From positions 248,001-312,000 of the forward strand of contig JH720322.1 in the NCBI GenBank assembly GCA_000231825.2: a DNA stretch of 64,000 nt. Direction: 5' to 3'. The notes beneath the pieces are model-generated. The model worked only from the letters and a program-made list of their open reading frames with translations, was not told the DNA's origin and searched no databases. Within the stretch, counting starts at the first letter, position 1; each line of letters opens with the position of its first letter. The position numbers and the translations under genes were made by a program. Positions 36,568-49,890 of this stretch are shown here, in pieces. This stretch comes from Tetrahymena elliotti 4EA (lineage: Eukaryota; Ciliophora; Oligohymenophorea; Hymenostomatida; Tetrahymenidae).

Positions 36568-38104
36568 ATGAATCTTAGAGAAGACATAATTATTGGTTTT
36601 GCAGACCCTATTAGCAATAAATAATAAGACTCATAAGATGATTTTCCTTCATTGCTTGGAGGAGAACCTGTACTTTATATTACTGATATTAAATAGAAAT
36701 GTTACAATAATTTTTCATCATTTATAGGTTTGGTTAAATTAAAATAGTTGTCCTGATAGTGTACAATGTAACTTATGTAAAGGAGATTTGACATTTTTAC
36801 TTTAAGTAAGTTAATTTTAGTTAAAAAGGAGCTTATTTTCAATATTTTTTATTAAAGCTTTATGCTCCTTTAGAAATGGATCATGCTTACCACAGAGTTT
36901 TACATGTTTTCTTTTGCAGAGTAAAATATTTAAAATTATTTAAATATCATACTGAAATAAATAGATTTGATTGAAAATATTTTATTTTTAATAGAATAAA
37001 AGCTGTTAAAATAGATCTGAATCTTTTAAAGTTTTGAGAACATAGTAAAAGCAAAGCGATCAAATTACAAATTATAAAAGTGATAAATTTGCAAAAAATA
37101 TACTTGAAAAGGCATATAAAATTTCTACAGATACTGTTGAATAAAAAGAAACTCTATTATTAGAAAAGGAATACATGAAAATAGCTAAGCCTTTTGAAGT
37201 TGATGATAAAGAATTTTAAACTAAAAAAGGTGCTTCTAAAGAAAATTACGAAAAGGAAAATACACTCATTAAATAATTTGCATAAATGGCTATGGAAGAT
37301 CCTGATTTTGGATAAAAGTTTGATAAATTAGTTGCAGAAAGCTATGATGATGACGAAGATGATGAAGATGATAGTGATGCTTGCTTTGATAAATTTTGCT
37401 TTATTTTATAGAAATAAGATTATCATATTTTAAGATATTGCAGAGCTAAAGACACTACACCTCTTTGGTATTCTGATAAGAAATAATGGACTTCAGTTCC
37501 AAAGTGCAAAAATTGTAATAAAAATCTAGTTTTTGAATTCTAAATAAACTCATCTATTCTTAATCATTTCCCTTCAATGATAGAATATGATTGGGGAGTT
37601 ATTGCTTTTTACACGTAATTATTTAAATTTTAGAAGTTTTTTTATAATTTATGAATTACTTCTACTTTACCTTATTTTGTCCTTTTTATCAAAATTAATT
37701 TTTAATAAAGATGTGAAAACAGCTGCAAATATAAGGAATCTTCAGTCTAAGAACATGCTGAAATACAAGTTATTCTTGAAAAAGAGTAAGTTGAAGATAA
37801 CTTAAGAAAGCATGTCAAAATGGTTAATGATGCTAATGAAGAAGAAGATAGCGATGATGATGAAGAAAACTAAGAAGAAGTCAAAAAAGAAGAAGAAGAA
37901 AATAATATAGGAGAATAAAATAAAAATTAAAAGCAATAAGAAAAGGAAGAATTAGAAATTCCATGCACTAAAAATTCATAAACAACTGCAGAGAGTGAAG
38001 TAGAAAAACCTAAATAAAAGAAAAATAAAAAGAAAAAAGCTAAATAAGAAAAGCAAGAAGAAGAAGGTGAAAAACAAGAATAAGAAGAAGGAGAAGATTG
38101 GTGA
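36568..38104 (+). CDS. PDCD2: PDCD2/Tsr4-family ribosomal-protein chaperone, 418 aa
   Basis: PDCD2 and yeast Tsr4 are dedicated chaperones of ribosomal protein uS5 (Rps2) in 40S assembly. Four introns (36670-36727, 36806-36857, 36921-36994, 37615-37710) give 419 codons in frame. The N-terminal part has IIGFADPISN, LLGGEPVWLN (made by intron 1), zinc-ligand-like CPDSVQCNLCKGDL, and APLEMDHAYHRVLHVFFC. The middle is acidic (DDDEDDEDDSD). The C-terminal PDCD2_C-like part has YHILRYCRAKDTTPLW, PKCKNCNKNLVFEFQ and YDWGVIAFYTCENSC, the last two Cys supplied across intron 4. A highly charged Glu/Lys/Gln tail ends GEDW-TGA. The motif order matches the family closely; whether it corresponds to PDCD2 or PDCD2L is not settled. 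Confidence 0.9.
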
Positions 38105-40194
38105 TTTAGATTAAAAGTTTTATATTGTCAAAAAAATATGTTTAATTTATATTTAGTTCAAAAATTCTTGCTCGAAAAAAGAGTTTAATTAAAAATTAAT
38201 CATTTATTTTCATTATTCTTGCCATTTCTATTCTTTTTTATTTAAATTTGCAATAACTAACTATTAGCGATACTTCTCTATTTTCAGTATTGTAGACATA
38301 AAATAGTTATTTTTTAAATAGTATTTAGGAATTACTAAAGATAATTACCAAACAAAAAAAATTTATGTCTTAAAAAATTAATAAAATTGAAATTCTCATA
38401 TAGTTTTAAAAATATTTTTAAATTTTTACTCTGGGTAATTTTTAATGACTACCTGCATACAATATGGTAAATTATCAACATATTTGATAATAAATTTCCT
38501 AAATATAAGAATACATACACTAAATATCTATCTATTGAACCAAAAAAAATTAAATATCATTTTTTATTTCTTGGTTGAAATTTTTATCTAAAAATCTTAT
38601 ATCAAAAAACTAATTCATCAAATGAATGAGTAAGAAGTAAAAGAAATAATAAAATGAGCAATCATATTTTTAACATTTATAAAAAATTAATTTCTAAAGA
38701 TAATGTTTGAACAGTGTTTTTTTAATAAAATTCCTAAATAAATAAATGAGGATTTATTTTATTTATTTGAAAGTAATTTTCAACAAAATTCTGAATAGTT
38801 ATGCTAAAATTAATTTAATGAGTTTTTGACATAGTTAAATGAATTATTAGCTCTAATAAAGATTACCAAGTAGTTTAATAAGAAGAAATAAATTTTTATG
38901 AACAAATTTTTATCTTTTGAGTTATTTTAAAATTGACTTCCCTTAAAAAATTTACAGAGATGAAATGAGAAAATTTGGTTAATGAAATAATTTAAAATGC
39001 AAAAATTCTTAAACTAAAGCCATTTTATTAGAATCAGAACAAAAGAAAACATAAAAAGAAATAAACTTTAATTTTAAAACTGTTTTAAAAAGCTCCATAT
39101 TTTGAATTTATCTGTTTCTCTATTTTCATAATATTTTTTAACATAATTAGTAGATAATACCATTTTTAATAATAAAATGAGTGACCAAAATTCAAAATTA
39201 AAAAGGAAACTACTTAATTTTAATTTGTTACATATATATTTTATGACATCATATAAATATTGCTTTTAGGTATTATCTGTTCTATTCTCAAATTAAATTA
39301 CTAAATTTGATTACATAAAACCAATTCATTTTACATTTTTATAATAATTTTAAAGAGTAATGGAATTTAATTTTTATTATGAGAGAAAAGAGTATTTGAA
39401 AATTAGTAAATTTAAAAAAAACAAAATAAATAAAAGGTTGCTTAAATTATTTTAAATTTTTAACTGCTTAAATACAGTTTACCTACTTGCTAATCTTAAA
39501 AAAATATGATTTGTAAAAGTATTTTGAAAAATATTTCTTCCTCGCCTTTCCTTTGATTTCTCATTAACATCTTTTAAGTTTTAGCTAGAACTTTGATAAT
39601 AATAATAATAAATAAATACGAATTAGATGAGAAAAAATTTTTAACAATATCAATTATTAGTTTCATCAATTAGCTACTCTTTTTTATCCAAATTTGATTC
39701 TTTCATAATAAAAAAAAGCAATTAAATTATAAAAATTGCTTAACTTATTGAAAATTAATCAGTTAAAACAATCCCTTTACTTTGAGAGTAAGAAAATTTT
39801 AAATGATGAAAAGTACAAAAATCTTTAAAAACCCAAAAAATAAGATATTACAACATATTTATTTATTAAATAATAGATAGATAGATTCATATTAATTTAG
39901 CTATTTAATTGGCTTTCTAAAAAATTATTTTCTTAAATTAAATAGATTTAAGTGAAAGAAAAAATGTTAGAAAATATTTTTGTATTTTCAAAGTAAATAA
40001 AAAATTGGTACTATTAACAAAAATAAGTAAATAGTTTATAATAAATCTAAATAAAGTTTGATAAGATTTTTTTTATTTTCGAAATATTTAAGAATTAGCC
40101 ATGTGGTCTAGATTACTGCTACATTTAATTACTTATAAAGAAATTTCTCTAACAAATTATGAACTCGTAAAATTTAAATATTGAAATAGTATTT
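38105..40194. other. AT-rich intergenic region between convergent genes
   Basis: About 2.1 kb of 3' flanking sequence for PDCD2 and the aspartyl protease. It contains only short simple repeats (for example AATAATAATAA near 39600) and no supported gene. Confidence 0.5.
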
Positions 40195-41640
40195 TCATTA
40201 ATTTTATCTATAAGAATAATTACCTTGATTTTATTATTAAATACTAAAGTATTACTATTATTAACCAGTTTAGTTTGAAGGGATGTATACCTGCTATACT
40301 GGTATTTACAATATTTACTATTATGAAAAGTATTGTGTTTACTATTGTTATTGCTTTTATTATTATTCTTTTGCAAGCTTTTTTTCCTTATATCTAGAAT
40401 ATGCATAAAACCCAACAGCACCAAGTAATATACAACCAGCTACTGGTATAACTATTTTAGCCCAAAGAGGGAAAGAATTATCTGAAGGAGCAGATAAAAA
40501 GGGTATTGTATTTGGCTTAGTAATGGACTCTGCAAATGATATGAGTAGATAAGGTGAATACTAAAATGTGGTTACATATTTCATCATAAATACATCACCT
40601 AATAAAACACTATCGTATTCAGTAACTATGAATGAGCATTGATTTTATTTTGAATCATAAAGTGCATAAAATTCAGGTTCTAAAGTATAAGTCACTATAT
40701 TATTATTTAAATCATTAAACTTAAAAGAAAATGTGGGAAGTCTTTATCCACATGAGCCATAAAAACCATAATTATTATCGAATTACATACCATATCTATT
40801 TATCATAATTTATTTAATTTTATCTAGCATACTCTTCGGTAAAGCCATAAACGAAGTTCCTGAATCAATCAAGACATCAATTGAACTATTTTGAATAGTA
40901 TCACTTCCAAAATCAATTTCTACAGCTGTTATACTCCATTTTTAAGTTGTAGTTACTGCAAATGTGCTGATCTTAGCTTCTGATTAAATATAATATTTAT
41001 CTAAACTACCAAGCATCAATCTAGAGTTAGAGGTTTATAAATTAGTTCCAGTATTATCTAAATATAAAGAGAATTAATTTGCTGAAATCACGTTATTAGC
41101 ATATAAAATATTCACCCAATTACTTCCTTGGGCATTGTAGCGGTCCCCCGTACCTAAACCTATAATACCATCTTCTTGACCACTTACTATATTTTTACCA
41201 GATGTAACATATAAAAAGTATTGATTGTTTATTTTAGTTCCATCTGAAAAAAAAAGAGGTATTTATCCTACAGTTCCAGAGATATCTGTTCCATCACCAA
41301 ATAAAATATCATCAGTTTTGCTAGAAAGTATACAACCATCAGATGCCTGGCAATCATATCTATTAGGATAACTGCCTTGACATCCTGTGCATGAAGAACT
41401 AGCAAACCATAATACATAGGAGCCAGTATCAAGCTAAACATTCAATTGCTATTTTGATTTGCCAATAAAAATTGAAAGCATATAAACGTTATTATAATTA
41501 TTAATCACTGAAAATTATTTCTAAAGAAATCTGTTTCCATCTTCTTTTCTTTATACTTTATTTATTGGGAATGATAATTAGGCAAAACCTACTGCTATAA
41601 GTAAGAAAATTGTTATTATAAGGAGTTAAAATTTTATCAT
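40195..41640 (-). CDS. Pepsin-like aspartyl protease, membrane-anchored, 481 aa
   Basis: This is an A1-family aspartic endopeptidase. Signal peptide MIKFQLLIITIFLLIAVGFA (residues 1-20) is followed by a short pro-like segment. The catalytic DTGS with LWFASSSCTGC stands at about residue 71; the flap region has LFGDGTDISGTVGQ; EDGIIGLGTG is the usual core motif; the second catalytic DSGTS stands at about residue 259, and the C-terminal core has LLGDVFMMKYVTTF. A hydrophobic helix (WAKIVIPVAGCILLGAVGFYAY) near the end anchors it, with a short basic stop-transfer (KEKKL). It is intronless. After the anchor come about 55 residues with 25 Gln, encoded mostly by TAA/TAG, ending at TGA 40195. Probable location is a lysosome, phagosome or cell-surface membrane (inference). 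The substrate is unknown. Confidence 0.93.
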
Positions 41641-43705
41641 TTTTATGAATTTAAATTTGCTTTCAATTAATTATCAAATTTAAGAGATCTATTCTTTTGT
41701 TTTTAATATGAATAATTTCTAAAGTAATACAAATAATTAAGAATTCAGGTTTATTATTTATCTTAGTTAAATAAAACACAAAAACAAACATTATTTTTTA
41801 TCAAATTGTAACTTTATCATTGCATGAGTTTATTTTTGCTAAACTAAATACATAAAGTAGTTTTTTCAAGTAAATTTTACTCAAAATTTTTTGATGAGTT
41901 GGATTCACACAAAAATTCAAAACCGTACATCTTACAAAGATGCTTAATTATGAACAATAAATAATATTATAAAATTCATTCATTTACTATTTGAAACATC
42001 TTTTCTTATCTGTTTAAGCTGAAGGGAAAAAAAAAGTCTATATCAAGTAAATTTAGAATTATTTTTAATTCAGGCTTTAAAATATCCTTTTGTCAAAATA
42101 TTTCACTCCATTACATATCATGTTCAACTGAATTAAATTTAAATCACTAAAATTATAATTATGTTCTTTTTTTTTTGCTTTTGCTCAGGAGTTTTCTTAA
42201 ACAAAAAACAAAACATTTTTTTTTGAACTTTTTAAAAAGAATAACTATTTTATTTATGTATTTATGGGTGATGTTTTTCCTTATTAATTTATCAAATTTT
42301 TTTTTGTTTGTAATTATTTTTGTAGTCTTTTGAAAAATTAAAAAAATAGATATCTTTTCATCTATTTCAAAGTAACAAGAACTATTACAAATTTAAAAAA
42401 AAATGATGAATTTGAATCGTAACCTTTCTATTAATTAATGTAATTTTTTTTTTGCTATTTTACTCATTAAAAAAATCAACATTTTTTAATTTTAAAGGAA
42501 CTGATTGATGTTTTATAATATTAAAATAATAATAAATGTAATAAAGTTTTAAATAAATTCTAAAAATATCTGAAATTACATGGTATTTATATTTTATAAA
42601 TATTATCGAATTTAATTTTTTCGTAAGGATAAATCTTCAAAATATTAAAAATAGACAATCTAGATTTTTGAATTTATGTTAAAAAAAATGATCATATTTG
42701 TTAAATAAAAATAATTACATAATTGTAAAAGGAATTTATGAGTTAAAAATATTTCTAAAATTAAAAGAAGTAAATATTTTAATTAGAATTAGTCCTATTT
42801 AATTTATTCAATTATTCCTTTTGATTTTTTTATATTTTGCTTTTATTAGTATTATTCTACTTTAATTTTATAGTTCGGATAAATCTTCAACTTTAAAAAA
42901 TATACAATCAAGATTTTTAAATTTGTGTTAAAAATAATGATCCATTTATTAAACAAAAATAATTACATTTAATATTTTCTAATTTTAAAAGTAGTTGATT
43001 ACTTTTATTAGGTAAACATAAATATTACTACAATTAAAATAAGTAAATATTTTCATTAGAATTAATCTCAAATTAATTTATTTATATTTTTTTCAATCAT
43101 TTAAAAGATCTACTCTGATTTTAAATTGATTACTTTTTACTTTTTTACTTTGGAATAAATTATTTTATATTTTTATTATTTTTCTTACAATAAAAAAATA
43201 TTATAATAATACAAAATGGGAAGGTTTAATTTAAATTTTATTGAGGGACGCCTTTAAATTTTATTTAAAATTTTGTAGATTAAAATTCATATAAAAGTAA
43301 AAATAAAAAATATTTGAGAATAAAATGAATGATATTTATATCGATTTATTATCAAAAAATCTTATTTTTTAAAGAAGCACTTAATTTTTGTATCGTTAAA
43401 TTTATAAAACATGAACAATTTTCAAAGTTAGTATTTGTATCTAATAATATATGAAATAGTTTATTTGATTATTAAGAGCAAAGTGAAATAGTTTGTTAAC
43501 TTAATAAGATCTTTATTCAATAAATTTAAGAGATTTCTTAACTATCAACAGATACTTTAATTTGTTTCATTATTATTTAAAAGAAATAAAAAAAGCAATA
43601 AGCAACTCATTTTTGAGGGAAAAAGTTAGTAAATTAGGAGTGTAACAAAGCGTTAAGTGATAAAAAGAATCTAAAAGATAAAGATAACTAAGCTAGGTAT
43701 TTGTT
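41641..43705. other. Divergent intergenic region with a diverged tandem repeat
   Basis: About 2 kb upstream of both the protease and the coiled-coil gene. Besides the duplication at 42627-43087 it shows only A/T runs. Confidence 0.5.
42627..43087. repeat. Diverged tandem duplication of non-coding sequence, about 250-bp period
   Basis: Segments beginning GGATAAATCTTCAA at 42627 and at 42877 stay alignable for about 190-210 bp. Shared blocks include ACAATC.AGATTTTT.AATTT, GTTAAA, ATAATTACAT, AAGTAAATATTTT and ATTAGAATTA. No coding potential is evident in either copy. Confidence 0.65.
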
Positions 43706-46700
43706 ATGTTTGGTACTCCTAGATCAAGTTCATAAGTATTTTATTTAATTTAGATTTATCAAATAACTAATTCTTATGAAAGAATAAAAATTTTTGTTTA
43801 AAATATTTTTTGATTAATATTTTTAATTTATTTTAAGAGAAGAGAAATAAGTGAGGATAGAGCTAAGCTCGAAGAGTTAAGAAATAAATGCAAAATACGT
43901 GAAGAAACATATAAAATAGAGATAGATAAACTGAGATAAAAGTTAGATAAAATTAGGTATAAGTTTGAATAATAGCATAAATATAGGCAAAACTCTTAAG
44001 AAATGTAAAAGCTAAAAGAAGAAAATATATTTCTTAAGTAACAGGTCTAGTTTTAAAAGAATTATCTGCAATAATCTTTTTAGATTAATAGTAATGCCAA
44101 TCAAACCTCTCGTGAAACTTCGGCAACGTAATATTGTTTGGTTAATCTTCAGTATTAAAACAAAATCAATACATAGCTTTAAAAATACTAAATAGTTCTT
44201 AAAATAAACAAGTTTTTAAGAGATTTATCAATAGAAAAAAAATGATTTTGTTAATAATTTAGAATCTCTCTCTCAAAATAATTTTCTTTTTTGTATTTTA
44301 AATTTAATTTTTTAAATTTTGAAATAGAAAAAGAGCATAAAGTAGTAGATCAGCCCATGATAAAAATTAAAATTTAAGTAATCATGCAAATAACAGCGGT
44401 TCTAAGTAAAACAATCAAATAAATGAGAAGACAGTGCATTCTAATGGTTAAAAGAAAATAATAGCAACTGATATTGAACTTGTTAAAATAGCATAGCATA
44501 GATTGATGAAAGAAAATAAGAGTCTTAAAAAGAGAGTAGATATGATGTAATCATAAATGAAAGAGCTTTATGATTTACTTTTAGATGAGAAATTAAACAA
44601 TACTTAGTCTTATCAAACTAATTAAAATATACACCAAGTTATAAAGGCACTTAAATAAAGTACAGAAAAAAATCAAAAATCTCCTACAGATCCCAAAGAT
44701 TTCATCAGCCCTGATACAGTTCCTTTTGATTAATCTATTTAACAGTAAACATAACTATTAACTTCAGCTATGAGTAATATAAGAGCAAGTGCAGAAAGAA
44801 GTATCTCTCCTATTTATCAAAGTAATTAAAATGCGATATATAGCGATATTTTAGAGGAGTAGGTATCTTCATAAGGAAGCAATTTTAAGCAAAATGATTA
44901 TCCGTAAGGAAATGCCTAAGGAAAAATTAATAACTAAAATATTACAAATAGTGAAACTATTAACTTCAAGTCTCCTTAATAGCAAAAAGCCTCTGATTAG
45001 TTTAGCGAATAGCAGTTAAGCAATTTCCAAGAAAAAATTGAACAGACAAAAAGCAAATTTATTAACAAAATAAAAAATGTCTTCTAAAAACATTAAAAAT
45101 AGAATGAAATTTTCGAATAAAAAAATAAGTAAATGAAAGAAATTACAAAATAGCTTTTTAGCTCCAAAAGCAAAAATAAAGAAAAGTAAAACCAAGACGA
45201 AGAGGAAATTAATTTAAAAACTTAGGAATCTGTTTAAAGTTCTGTAACATCTTCGATATCATCAGCTTTTATGGTTGAAAATGAACCTAACGCTAGTAAC
45301 AAGCTATAAGAAAAGGATAACTTAGAGAAGTATGATTTAGAATCAAGTAGCTAATCATAGAATTAGATTTTAGCAGTTGAAGACCATGAAAGTACTATTG
45401 AGCTTTAATAAGATGAAGATAGATCCCTTAAAAAATTAAACAAATAAAATTATGGTGATTCTTAACGCTATTCACCAGCTATCTAAAAGCAAATAAACCT
45501 TTTAAATATAGAAGCTGACTAAGATAGTGATGAATAATCTAGTGCTGATTTTGACTACAGAAAAAACTTTATACCTAATTCCGATAATCTAATTACTGAC
45601 AGAGAAAAGACAAGTTATTTAAATAAAATGGAATAAAATAATTTAAATTAAAATTAAGCATACATTAGTGAAAAACCAAATTATGGCTATAAGTAAACTA
45701 CAACATAGAGCACGAAAACAAACTAAAAATCTTAGCAAAATGATTTAAATATTGTTTCTTTCAATGATACAGGATAGAAGAATTTCAAAAAAGATAGTGC
45801 CAAAAAGCTTGAAGAATTTAAATCTTTAAAAGAATAATTTTCTGCTTTAATAAACACAAATGCTAATATTATTAACAATAGCAGCGTTAATAATAACACA
45901 TTAAATAATCTGAATAACACTACTGGAATGACTGCAATAGCCAATAATTACTTGCAGTATTCTAGCTACGCTCAAGATGGATCCTTAACATCTAGAAAAT
46001 ATGATTCATAATTGCATCAACCTAAATATAGTTCATTAGCTTAATAATATAATTCTACTTAATCATCAATTAGCTAAAATAAACCTTCTAATAATCCTCA
46101 TTCTTTAACATTGAATTAAAATTATGTTTCCCCCTTAGATTTAAAAAAACTGTAAGACAACAGTAACGGTGAGTAATATCTGAAACATAAATTTTCTTCA
46201 AACACTTCTAGAAATACTCAATCAACACAAAGAAATGGAAAGGTGTTAGATTTAGATTTTATTGGGCACTCTGCTTAAATAAGTCCTTAAAAAGATCCTT
46301 TGACAACTAGATAACGGGATGAAATGTATTTAAACTTTCCTTCGTCAACCCACTCATAATAATTCAACAGTAATATTTTGAAAAAAGAAAACACTAATAT
46401 ATCAAATAGAATTCAAGAAAATAAAACTGATTTTTAAAGCAAAACATCAAAACAAGCAGCTCCATTAAATTCTACACAAAATGAGAAAATTACAGATGAA
46501 TACATTAAATAGATTATTTAGTAATACAAGACTCCGAAAAAGAGTTCCATAAACAATTAATATTCTTAACACAACTAGAGTAATTAAAATAAATAAAGCT
46601 ATTAATAGTAGACTGTATCTTAATAAAATAATTTATCTCCCTAACAATTCATGGTACCTTATTAAAAAAAATAAAATCAAAGCAGCTAAAATTATAATTC

Positions 46701-47400
46701 TAATTATGAAAAGAGAGATATACTGTAAGCAAATTAATTGGCAAATAATTACTTAAAATATCAATAGTAGCAACCACATACATCTAGACTGTATGAAAAA
46801 GATACTTCCTTAAGCAATTAATACACTTCTTATTAAAATGTAAATCCTTCACAAATAAATACAACAGGTGCTACATCAAATATTAACACATAATCATCAC
46901 CTAACAGATTTTCAAAAATAAATAGTGCTTCAAACAATAATAATATCAATCAAAAAGGAACAACAAACAGTACAACTTATAGCTAAAATATACCTCAAAA
47001 CAACAATATAAATCCTTCTACTTCATCATATTCAAAGGATTTAAATATCTATAATTGCTACTTCAATAACAACAGTCCTATAAATAAAAAAATTGCTAGT
47101 GTTTAACCTCCAACCTCAAACACTAACAAAGAATCCTAGAACCTTAACCATAAAAGATAACAAAGTTGTGGTGGAGGTGGTATTTCAGGAGTAAATAAAT
47201 ATAATTTTAAACTAAATTTAACTAGTTTAGTTACTCCTAAATCATCCTAAATGCTTTAGTCAGACAGATAAAACTCTGACCGTACTGGATACAATAAACT
47301 TATTTCAAAGAATCAAGGTTTGATAAGCTCAAATATTAGTCCAAAATACTCTCCTCACTCATCTCAAACAACATCTGCAAATAGATTTTATTAAAAATGA
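43706..47400 (+). CDS. Asn/Gln/Ser-rich coiled-coil protein of unknown function, 1168 aa
   Basis: The ATG at 43706 (MFGTPRSSSQ) is joined through introns 43736-43837, 44212-44262 and 44293-44327, giving 1169 codons to TGA 47398. That the length is a whole number of codons supports the splice choices. The first about 150 residues are a charged coiled coil (EDRAKLEELRNKCKIREETY; LKEENIFLKQQVQFQK), and another follows (VKIAQHRLMKENKSLKKRVD, about 44480-44560). The rest is low-complexity Asn/Gln/Ser with acidic patches and scattered Ser-Pro sites (KSPQQ, ISPIY, LSPQQ), consistent with a disordered scaffold. No catalytic domain is recognised. The intron 44293-44327 is only 35 nt. It may be a cytoskeletal, basal-body or RNA-granule protein, but nothing in the sequence decides. 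Confidence 0.75.
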
Positions 47401-48471
47401 TGTAAAAAAATAATAAACCCTTCTAATATCAATCTTATTTAAAAATATGCTTGATTTTAAATCCCATCTATACATTAAATTTTTTCATATCAAATAAATT
47501 CTTCGAATAAATAAATATAATTATATTTACAAAAGTAAAAGTCAATATTTATTATCATGTATCAATTATGTTTAGAAATTTGTATATATTTTATTCCTGC
47601 GTGCATTGATGAGAAATATCAATAAAAATAATTTTAATTCTCATTACTTTTTAACAAATTGTAAAATTTTATTTTTAATTTAATTTAAGAATAAAATATT
47701 TATGGAATAATTTAAGATTTGTTAATTTATTCATTCTATTAAATCAAAATATAAAAATTAATCTCAACTTTTTTTAAAAAAACCACCCACATTCATAAAT
47801 ATAATATTAAAAAGTTTAATGTGAATACAGTTTAAATTAATATCTTCTTCAAAAATTAATTTATCAAGAAATATTTCTTTAAATTTTAAAAAATAATATT
47901 TTGTTTCATATAATAGTTTTAGTATTTATCTATTACCTGTTTATGAAAATGAAACAATTTTAGTATCCTTTATTAATATGTATGGAAAGATATACTCAAC
48001 AATATTTAAAGTTTGTAAAAAATAAATTTTATATTTTGTGTTATTTTGATAAGGACAAGATTGAACTTAATAAAAAAAGAAAAAATAATCAACTTTATTT
48101 TCAACATGAAAAGCTTTAAAATTTTAACAAAAGTAACAACATTTTTTTTTAAATGAAGAAGAAAACAAAATTAGTGTTTATTAATATGATTTTTAATTTA
48201 TTTATTAGAAAATGAAAAAGAAATATTTTATTCATTTTTTTAACCCATTATTTTGGTGAGATTTTTTGAATAAAGAAAATCAATCTTTTTTAAAGTTAAA
48301 AATAGATGTTATTAAAAAACTACAGTTTAATTTAATAACTTCGCTTGCATCATACTTAATTTGAGACTCAAGAATATTAAATATTTATATTTTTAATAAT
48401 TTACTAAGTTAATTTCAATTTGTTAAATAAATTATTACAATAAGCAAAAAATCACATTATTATTTACCAAA
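47401..48471. other. AT-rich intergenic region upstream of TSR2
   Basis: About 1.1 kb between co-directional genes. It should hold the 3' UTR of the coiled-coil gene and the TSR2 promoter; nothing else seen. Confidence 0.5.
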
Positions 48472-49228
48472 ATGGATTCCAAAAATTAATATAGTGAAGT
48501 CGATAGAAGATTTAAGGAAGGTTTGACTATCATAGTTTTAAATTGGCCAGTAGTTAAGTTGATTGTTTAAAATGGATGGGTTGGTTAAAACGATGAAAGA
48601 ATTAGAGATGACCCTGAAGCTAAGTAATTAAATCTGAATGATGAATTATACAAATCTGAATCTTAAGTTGTTAAAGACTTTATTGATGATTTATTTGAAT
48701 ACATTATAAGTAATTATTAAACATTTAATTGGATTTTTAATTTTAAATTTTGTCTTTTAGAATATGACTGCAAAATTGAAGATTTAGAAGAATGGTTGCT
48801 TAAAGAAATTGAATACAGATTTTATACTATTATTGAAGATCTTTCTGAAAAAGAAGTAAATTATTTTGAGTAAATGAATATTATATTAAAGATTTAAATT
48901 TAAGATTGCAAAAGCTGCTCTTTCCTTATTTAATGAATTGGAGGATGGCAAGTACACTTTATATGAAGAAATTAAAAAAATGGGAGCTATCATGAAATCT
49001 GTTAAGGTATCTGGATAATGTGGTAATAAAGAAGAGGATGATAGTGATGATGAAGGTGGTGAAGAATGGGAAGATTCTAGTGTTATTGGACCAGGAGATA
49101 AAGTAGAAGAAGAACTTACTGAGGAAGAATTAAAAAGAATTGAAGAGGAGAAGGCTGAACAAGAAAGAAAGAAATAAGTGATGGAAGAAGATGGATTCTC
49201 AGTTGTTGTTAGCAAAAAGAAGAAGTGA
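48472..49228 (+). CDS. TSR2: Pre-rRNA-processing protein TSR2 (eS26 escort), 218 aa
   Basis: TSR2 escorts ribosomal protein eS26 to pre-40S particles. The ATG at 48472 starts MDSKNQYSEVDRRFKEGLTI. Introns 48710-48760 and 48856-48904 give 219 codons in frame. Family landmarks are visible: an N-terminal helix with LNWPVVKLIVQNGWVGQND (the WGG region, here WVG), the middle KIEDLEEWLLKEIEYRFYTI with EDLSEKEIAKAALSLFNEL made by splicing intron 2, and an acidic C-terminal part (EEDDSDDEGGEEWEDSS) ending in a Lys-rich SVVVSKKKK-type tail. The acidic stretch is typical of histone- or ribosomal-protein-binding escorts. It is co-directional with NSA2, 660 bp downstream, which also acts in ribosome assembly. 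Confidence 0.85.
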
Positions 49229-49890
49229 AAGATCTAAAATACACCTTAAATATCTACAACCCTTAAATTATATAAAATAATTGCAAATTTATTTATTAAT
49301 AATCATAATATAATTATAATACTATGTAAAAATTAAGTTATTTCATAATTTGTAAATAATTCAATTAAATCTTTCTATATGCTTGCTTGCTCATAATAAA
49401 TATTGTAAAATTTTTAAATTACTAATAAAAATAATTTAATATTTTAGTTGCCAAAATTATTTTTTAAAATCCAGTGATTTTGAATAATATTTGCAAGAAT
49501 CTTTCAACGAAATATATCAGAAGAGAATATTTAAAAAATTTAATCTTTTTGATAAAGTAGAATGCAAAAAAAAATAGCTGAAATTTTGATTGATTGATTT
49601 GAATGGGTGGACAAATGAAAATAGAGAGAAACTCCTACTATTTGCTCAAAATGTCATAAATTTGTTAAGTTAAAATTAAGAATTAAATGATTGATTTGAC
49701 CGTATTTTAACAAAAATGATTATGATCAATAATAGCAAAGGAGGGTAAATTATTAATTGAGAGAGGTCTAATTAATAATACAAAGGAAATAAATTAAACA
49801 AAGCTAAGAATAAATCACTAATTGATTATAATTAGTATATTTTATCAATAAAATTATTAAAATAAACAGTGGATCTTATTTCACTAATAA
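49229..49890. other. Intergenic region upstream of NSA2
   Basis: About 660 bp of AT-rich sequence between co-directional TSR2 and NSA2, expected to contain the NSA2 promoter. No further structure seen. Confidence 0.5.

Noticed and set aside
44212..44262. Frameshift or in-frame TGA in the coiled-coil gene
   Set aside because: A 51-nt GT-AG intron covers the TGA and the A-run, and the total spliced length is then a whole number of codons.
48886..49215. Minus-strand Ser-rich frame opposite TSR2
   Set aside because: It is the antisense of the acidic TSR2 C-terminus (GAA/GAT runs read as TTC/ATC); TSR2 motifs and splice sites fix the plus strand.
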